DNA of 64,000 bases, from contig OU612068.1 of NCBI GenBank assembly GCA_914767715.1, positions 9,608,001 to 9,672,000 of the forward strand. The letters are read 5' to 3'. The position numbers and the translations under genes are program-made. Positions 58,733 through 64,000 of the stretch are shown one piece after another; position 1 is the stretch's first letter; each line of letters begins with the position of its first letter. The stretch comes from Membranipora membranacea. Its lineage: Eukaryota > Bryozoa > Gymnolaemata > Cheilostomatida > Membraniporidae. The notes below the pieces were generated by a model. That model had not been told where the DNA came from. It saw nothing but the letters and a program-made list of their open reading frames with translations, and made no database searches.

Positions 58733-59532
58733 ACTTGGTCTAGCGACACCACCTGGGAAACCAATCATCAATGACTGGGTTCGACTTAGTTTTTAGGTTA
58801 TATCTGGCCAGTGGCCACTGGACACAATTCTAATCTGTCTGATATTTGATGAGTTAAGATCATAGACTTATGAAGTCTAATGGTGACGATACATGTGGGA
58901 GGAAAAATTTCAAAGCATGGGATCGCAGCCACATTCTGGTTTGTTTCCTTGCTCTGGTACAGAACATTTGATATTGTTGTAAAGCGGTTTTACTGCATTT
59001 CATTTTGCAAGATTTTGTCTGGCGCTTCATGGTTATACCTATATATTAATTCAATTTTTTTAAAACAGAGCAAGGAATGTAATTCCATTTGTTTATCTAA
59101 TACAGAATTTGCATTATTGCTATAGATTATCGACAGATAAGTATTATGATAGAGCAAAAGTAAATATTATATACCTTACCATAAAGCCTTTCACGATCAT
59201 TCCACTATTTGTCCCAAATTAATGAAAAACAACATGATAAGAACTTGTGTACATGTGACACAAAAGCCATTTAGTCCTATTTGACAAGTCATATAGTTGA
59301 GAAAAGTTTACCATTCTTAATCAGATCCTAGCAGCGCACCTTTCCTTTCCACCCAAACTTCAGTGCTGGCCCTATATATTTTCATCAACAGTCAAAGCTA
59401 TCAAAAACCCTCCATACATTAACAGAAAGAGAAAATTGCTGCCGTTGATTGTCTGGTTTTAATTGGCAATTGAGTTTCTTGATATCTTTAGACTAGGTAC
59501 TCAGCTATGCTTTGCTGTACGTATCGACTGTG

Positions 59533-61811
59533 TCATTTTATGGATGTGGCCATTGTTAGTCGATTCGGATTCGGAGTAAGAGATTTTATTTTGTGACGTA
59601 GATTGGCATTTCTCTTTTGAAAAGACTGTGATTCATCAGACTTCTACAACAAAATAAATAAGAGGTTAGAAGAAAGTTTAATGTGGATGATTTGGGCAGG
59701 GTCTACATGAAGCTATCTGCTGGAACCCCCAGATAGATGAGTTCAATCATAGCAATTCCAAAGCTAGAATTGTATTATGGGATTTTTGCTAGCATGTCTA
59801 CTACGTGTATTGTATTATTTCAGTTCTAATTTAATACTCATAGTTACTTTGAATTTTAACCAAGGGATCGAAAGAGTAAAACATAATGTAATACAGAGAT
59901 TCACAGAGAGAAGTCAATCAAACCAATGATAACATGAGCAAATTTAAATAGGCCTAGATCTCACTAAGAACTGTTTACATGCCCTACTGGCAGAGGAACC
60001 CTGACCATCCACTCGTTCTGCTTTGCGAGAGCTTTAAAAGCACCCCATGGAAAATTAATAAATATAATGTATAGGCATCAGATTGGCTAATATAAGTCTA
60101 ACACCCTCATTGTGTATGTATGTGATATGTGATATGTGATATTGTCAGTTTGCACAGCGCTCTCAGTTTTCAATCTGTAGTTTTGGATGTTTGAGCCGGG
60201 ATGATTTTGCACCTCGAATTGGAACACTGATGGATGTGTTTCTCTAAATTAAATATATTCAACAAAAGTATTTACTTTCGAAAAGATTTTAAATTAAATG
60301 ATTACCTTGAGGAGCACTTTGGGTGCGTAGTCACTTTTATAGAACGCCCTCTGTCTGAGCTGTGCCTTAGAGGGAACATTAATATTCTCAACTGTCAGAG
60401 CTGTGTTAAATCCCTTATCTACATAGTGCGAGAATCCACTTGTTGTAGCTCTGCCAGGAATCGCTGGAATTACCGGAACTCTGTTTGTGTTAAAGTTCGT
60501 CTCTTGTGTAGGAGAGACAAAACCGTCTTTGTCTTCGTCAATTTTATCTTCTTCGGATGTAGGAGTCAGAGATCTGAACCACCTCTCAAACAAAGCGTCG
60601 TCTATCGTACGACAGTTGAGGATTTCGTTTGATGAGCTGCGCTGTTTGTACATGTTGTTCTCTTTAACAGGCAGCGATGCATAGTCCTCCAGTTGACCTC
60701 GAATCATGCTTAGCGTTCTCGCGTTAGGTAGGGATGATAGACTTATCGACTGCTGCCAGTTCAACGTGTCGCTGCTTTTGTGTTTGTCCATAATTTGTTG
60801 TTGACTATGAAATAGAACTCTTTTCCGAATCAATTTTTGACTTCCTAAAGGACCGATGACTTTATCAATATTAAATTTACTCGGCGGGATGGAGCTAGCA
60901 GCAGCCTTTTGTGTGTCGCTATTGATAGCTGTTTTCCCAACGGGCTGATCAAGCTTTTCATGACAATGTTGATTTTCCACTAATATTGGTATTTGCCAAT
61001 CACTTAGATTGCCTTGAGAATAGATACAGTCGTTGAACTGCATTCTATTGAGAGCCAGCGGCAGCTTTACTGTCTGATGACCAGCAGTGGTCATGTCTTT
61101 TAATTGCTGTCTCTTATCACTGACAGCCTCTATGGATGGCAGCTGCTGCTCAGGAAAATAGCTATAATAGAAATCAATAAATATTCAGTGTAAGCTATGA
61201 TATCAGATAATAGGTTCAGTCTATTTAAATATAAATTCAATTTAAAAATTTGAAAGGTGCTCTTTGGTATCAGTGGTTAGCATACAAGACCTACGGAAAC
61301 TTAGCGCATACATTTATTTCTCGTTTAGATTTTAACTGGTGAAAACCCAGTTCACAATACAGCGATAAATTATTCTAGACAAGAGGGTGTAAAAGATACA
61401 AAAACACTTTTTGCAAGCCACCACAATCAAACTATGATGTCATTATCCTCTTTGACACGTACGTAATTGTAATGATACTTAGACCTGACAATAAAATGTA
61501 TATTCAAATCAAGTTTTGGAACTTTGATATTCATTATCAAACGTCATAAAATCCTGATGGAAAGGTTTGTGATGAATTTAAACAACAACCAACCTGGAGT
61601 AAGGAAATTTCTCTTTTCTCCTGTAGAACATGACCTTGGTGTCATCAAGCAACGGCAAAGTGCTCTTGCCATACAATGGAGTACCTGCTCCAACCACCTG
61701 CATGGACCTGTCAACCAGCATGACATCCCGTAACGTCAAATTATCGCCTTGTACAACAGGAATACCAGCTGGCTCCACCAAAGGAGGTATATGTATGTTG
61801 CAGCTCATAGC
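59533..61811 (-). CDS. Uncharacterised protein, at least three exons
   Basis: Exons: 61811-61594 (acceptor acacag before GCT ATG, so either an internal exon or one with the start ATG at 61808), 61161-60306 and 59643-59533 (TGA). Phases 2 and 0 agree at both junctions. The product is about 394 residues. The first 70 residues look folded (starts MSCNIHIPPLVEPAGIPVV; later VDRSMQVVGAGTPLYGKS). The long middle exon is polar, Ser/Gln/Lys-rich and probably disordered, with KFNIDKVIGPLGSQKLIRKR. The end is basic (LRHKIKSLTPNPNRL). No signal peptide or membrane segment. I do not recognise the family. More 5' exons may exist. Confidence 0.65.
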
Positions 61812-63647
61812 CTGTGTTTACTCCAGACTAACCTCATTATCATTTTGATTCTCTGTTATTGTCACTTGCAATTTTTTCGCAGCCAAAGTTTACATGTAAC
61901 ACTGTAAGTAGCAGTGCAATGGATACTGCTCGTAACAAACTTTGTTCCAATGGTAATCAGTAGCGACGTTAAACTTTAAAGAAGAATTATCATGAAGGCC
62001 TTCACCCGTATTTCACATTTTGCGCTGCAGTTTTAATCTGGCTGAGCCTTTTAATTGACTAAACAATCATCACAAAACACACAGTGGGCGAGATTATTAT
62101 TGAAATTCTCTGTTTGTTGCATTTCTTATTTCACCAATTAACCGGATTGTGGCACTTAATGACCACAGCGGTGAAGCTGACACACAGTCATTGCCCTCTA
62201 TCTCCAGACATAACAACAAATTCAATTCTTAACAGCCAAATGGGATATAATAAATCTTGTGTTATTTATCACATAAGCATTAAAAATACCTTTGTCTAAA
62301 AATGTAATCCCTTATCGGCTACATTAGAAAGTTAGGGAGGCCTTTCTAACTCCTTGCCTCCATGTATAACACAGAGGAAGCATATCCTACTGTGCTGCAT
62401 TACAATCCTTGTTTTCTGATGGAATGTCTAATGTAATCGATTTCATCATAGGACTACCGCATTTCCTAACCGTATTTCCTACCCAAACCATGCCCAAAGT
62501 TAGGAAATGCGGCAGTCCTATGGATTTCATTTCTCTGAACTCAAAGGATTTTCTATGATGACTAAAGAAGCAATGGGAAAAAAATTATAAGGATTGCTAA
62601 CAAAAAGACAGCCTTACTGACATATGGAAATAGGATTGACTTTTTGATGCCCTCAAGGATTTCAAGACATCATTGATGCCCTGTGAAAGGGAGTCCAGGG
62701 TCAAGGAAACAATATAGGAGAATGTATTTGATCGTTGAACCAGTGTTTAATTAAGGATTGTGGAATAACGCATAAATGGAAGATAATTTCCTATTAAAAA
62801 TTAAATTTTAATTTCTTGAATAATTATCATTCTTTAATCTCCATCACCTGAACTAGAACTTGTATTGATTCCATTTGAACTGAAAACTCCCAATGTTTGC
62901 AGAATATTGATAGCTAGTCTACAGCACACTCAAACGTGATCAAATCACATCACATTAAAAGGTACATGTAGATGTATCTGAGAGATGAGAGAAGTTTTGC
63001 CTTGCAAAAACCATGAATCAAATTGATAGTGATTTTCTGCATGTATTAAATCATACTATATCTTTCCTAACATGTCATAAGCTTTGGTAAATACTGGGGA
63101 TGATTAATCAGTGACATAATCGCAACATGGGATCATAGTGATTATATCTCTTGTAACACAGTCCCATGTTTAAATCTTTCAATCTCGGAAAGTTTCTCAC
63201 AATTTATTGTCACTTTCTAGTTCTACTAAATTTGGCAATAATAGAGCAAAGTACCACTGATCAATTGACAGCTTTAAAAATATACTATGAAAAGTTAAAA
63301 ATGCAATTTATTGTTATTAATGCAAATTGCATCTACATTTGAAGGGAATAGTGAAATATGGATGGATGGATGGATGGATTTATTACTATCATAGACAAAA
63401 ATTTGTCACGAAATACGTTGTTAATACTGACAAGAAAGAAAAACATGGAAAAATCAGATCTCTGTTGTATAAAAAAAAAAGGTCAGGAAACTTAATGTTT
63501 CAGCGTTTGTACATATAATAGTATAAACTAAGATACTTATGTTTGTAATAACAAATATTTATGTATGTAATAACAAATATATTGCATATTAAAACATATA
63601 CCAAGCAGTATAATTAAAGTCACAAAACTTTCACCAGTTTATGTTTA
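61812..63647. other. Intergenic, between uncharacterised gene and propeller gene
   Basis: AT-rich DNA. It contains the 76-bp TIR element at 62447-62522 and a short (GGAT)n run near 63360. No supported gene. Confidence 0.6.
62447..62522. mobile_element. 76-bp TIR hairpin MITE with 8-bp target duplication
   Basis: The ends CATAGGACTACCGCATTTCC and the complement of CATAGGACTGCCGCATTTCC form arms of about 24 bp with one mismatch around a short loop. Exact 8-bp direct repeats GATTTCAT flank it (62439-62446 and 62523-62530). An 8-bp duplication fits hAT-like or piggyBac-unlike cut-and-paste elements; hAT is my best guess. Confidence 0.85.
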
Positions 63648-64000
63648 TCACTGTATCTTATATGTGTAGACTTTCCTCTCGCGATATCTTGGCACTATCA
63701 GGTTATCGCCATCTATATACAGACTATATACACTGGAGTCAGGTCTCTCAATTCTATCGACCAGATCACCCAGATATTTTCCTGTGAATGAAGTAATACA
63801 ATATCGACAAGTAAATATACAGTGAATATATTAGAGTCACCCCCATTTACTATCGGGGGTCAAATTATTCGCATCACATAAGAATAACTTTGATTCTAGC
63901 AGGGTCAAGCTACGGCAAACTTCCCTAGAATAACATTTTGGTGATAATTCTACTAGTAGCGAAAACACTCACCTGTTTTAATATCCAGTATCCATATCTT
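63648..64000 (-). CDS. 3' end of a beta-propeller (NHL/WD-like) protein gene, partial
   Basis: Two exons are visible. One runs from the window edge to 63973 (KIWILDIKTG, donor gtgagt). The other is 63781-63648 (KYLGDLVDRIERPDSSVYSL to a TGA stop after KVYTYKIQ). Junction phase 1 agrees. The blade pattern hydrophobic-D-x-x-T-G-K, then L, then a D-G-D-N-L-hydrophobic strand fits a beta-propeller terminus such as those in NHL/TRIM-type proteins. The exact family cannot be set from about 55 residues. Confidence 0.6.

Noticed and set aside
1-64000. CRISPR arrays, operons, bacterial promoters or integrated viral genes
   Set aside because: No regularly spaced repeat-spacer array, no reverse transcriptase or capsid-like frame, and gene structure is plainly that of an animal nuclear genome.

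Overview
The window reads as nuclear DNA of an invertebrate animal. Genes have many short exons with GT-AG (rarely GC-AG) introns, the DNA is AT-rich, and small fold-back and MITE-like elements are common. The families present (multi-domain C-type lectins, methuselah-like 7TM receptors with somatomedin-B-like Cys modules, a rhodopsin-class GPCR, NUDCD3) fit a marine lophotrochozoan such as a mollusc, annelid or bryozoan. That placement is inference, not proof. Exon structures were rebuilt by hand from splice sites, reading frame and paralogue comparison.

Region 1 (1-24741, minus strand) is a tandem array of one gene family. The deduced protein is secreted: signal peptide, C-type lectin domain 1 (CTLD1, with the EPN motif), CTLD2 (no EPN/QPD), a mucin-like Thr/Pro linker, two HYR-like beta domains, and a novel C-terminal tail. 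The ten exons are nearly all phase 1-1. Array order by rising coordinate: gene A (90-5056, last exon off the window), an orphan exon 9-10 pair (5995-6500), gene C (7103-12369), gene D (13308-18493, the only intact complete copy) and gene E (19211-24741, apparently broken). Segment 1-6733 is an almost exact copy of 7313-14046, a recent 7.3 kb tandem duplication or an assembly duplicate. All four genes share a conserved upstream block rich in GATA-type motifs.

Region 2 (24742-37163) holds an intergenic stretch with fold-back elements, a single-exon class A GPCR on plus (28774-30438), and NUDCD3 on minus in nine exons (34701-30943). NUDCD3 includes an in-frame 63-nt exon that would split the conserved CS domain and is probably a cassette exon.

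Region 3 (about 36500-53500) is a large inverted duplication. Two five-exon genes lie head to head, F (42955-37164, minus) and G (45513-51906, plus). Each encodes a 1308-residue receptor with the same exon lengths throughout: a long Cys-rich ectodomain with four repeated C-x-x-C modules and somatomedin-B-like clusters, then a methuselah-like 7TM domain. They share a 2.5 kb divergent intergenic region.

Region 4 (53500-64000) is sparse. It has tentative plus-strand exons (56195-58368, the last CUB-like), an uncharacterised minus-strand gene (61811-59533), the 3' end of a beta-propeller protein gene (64000-63648) and several hairpin elements, one with a clear 8-bp target-site duplication.

The most unusual content is the lectin array, which looks like a rapidly diversifying secreted recognition family, together with the mobile fold-back elements whose interiors differ between copies while the dyad symmetry is kept.
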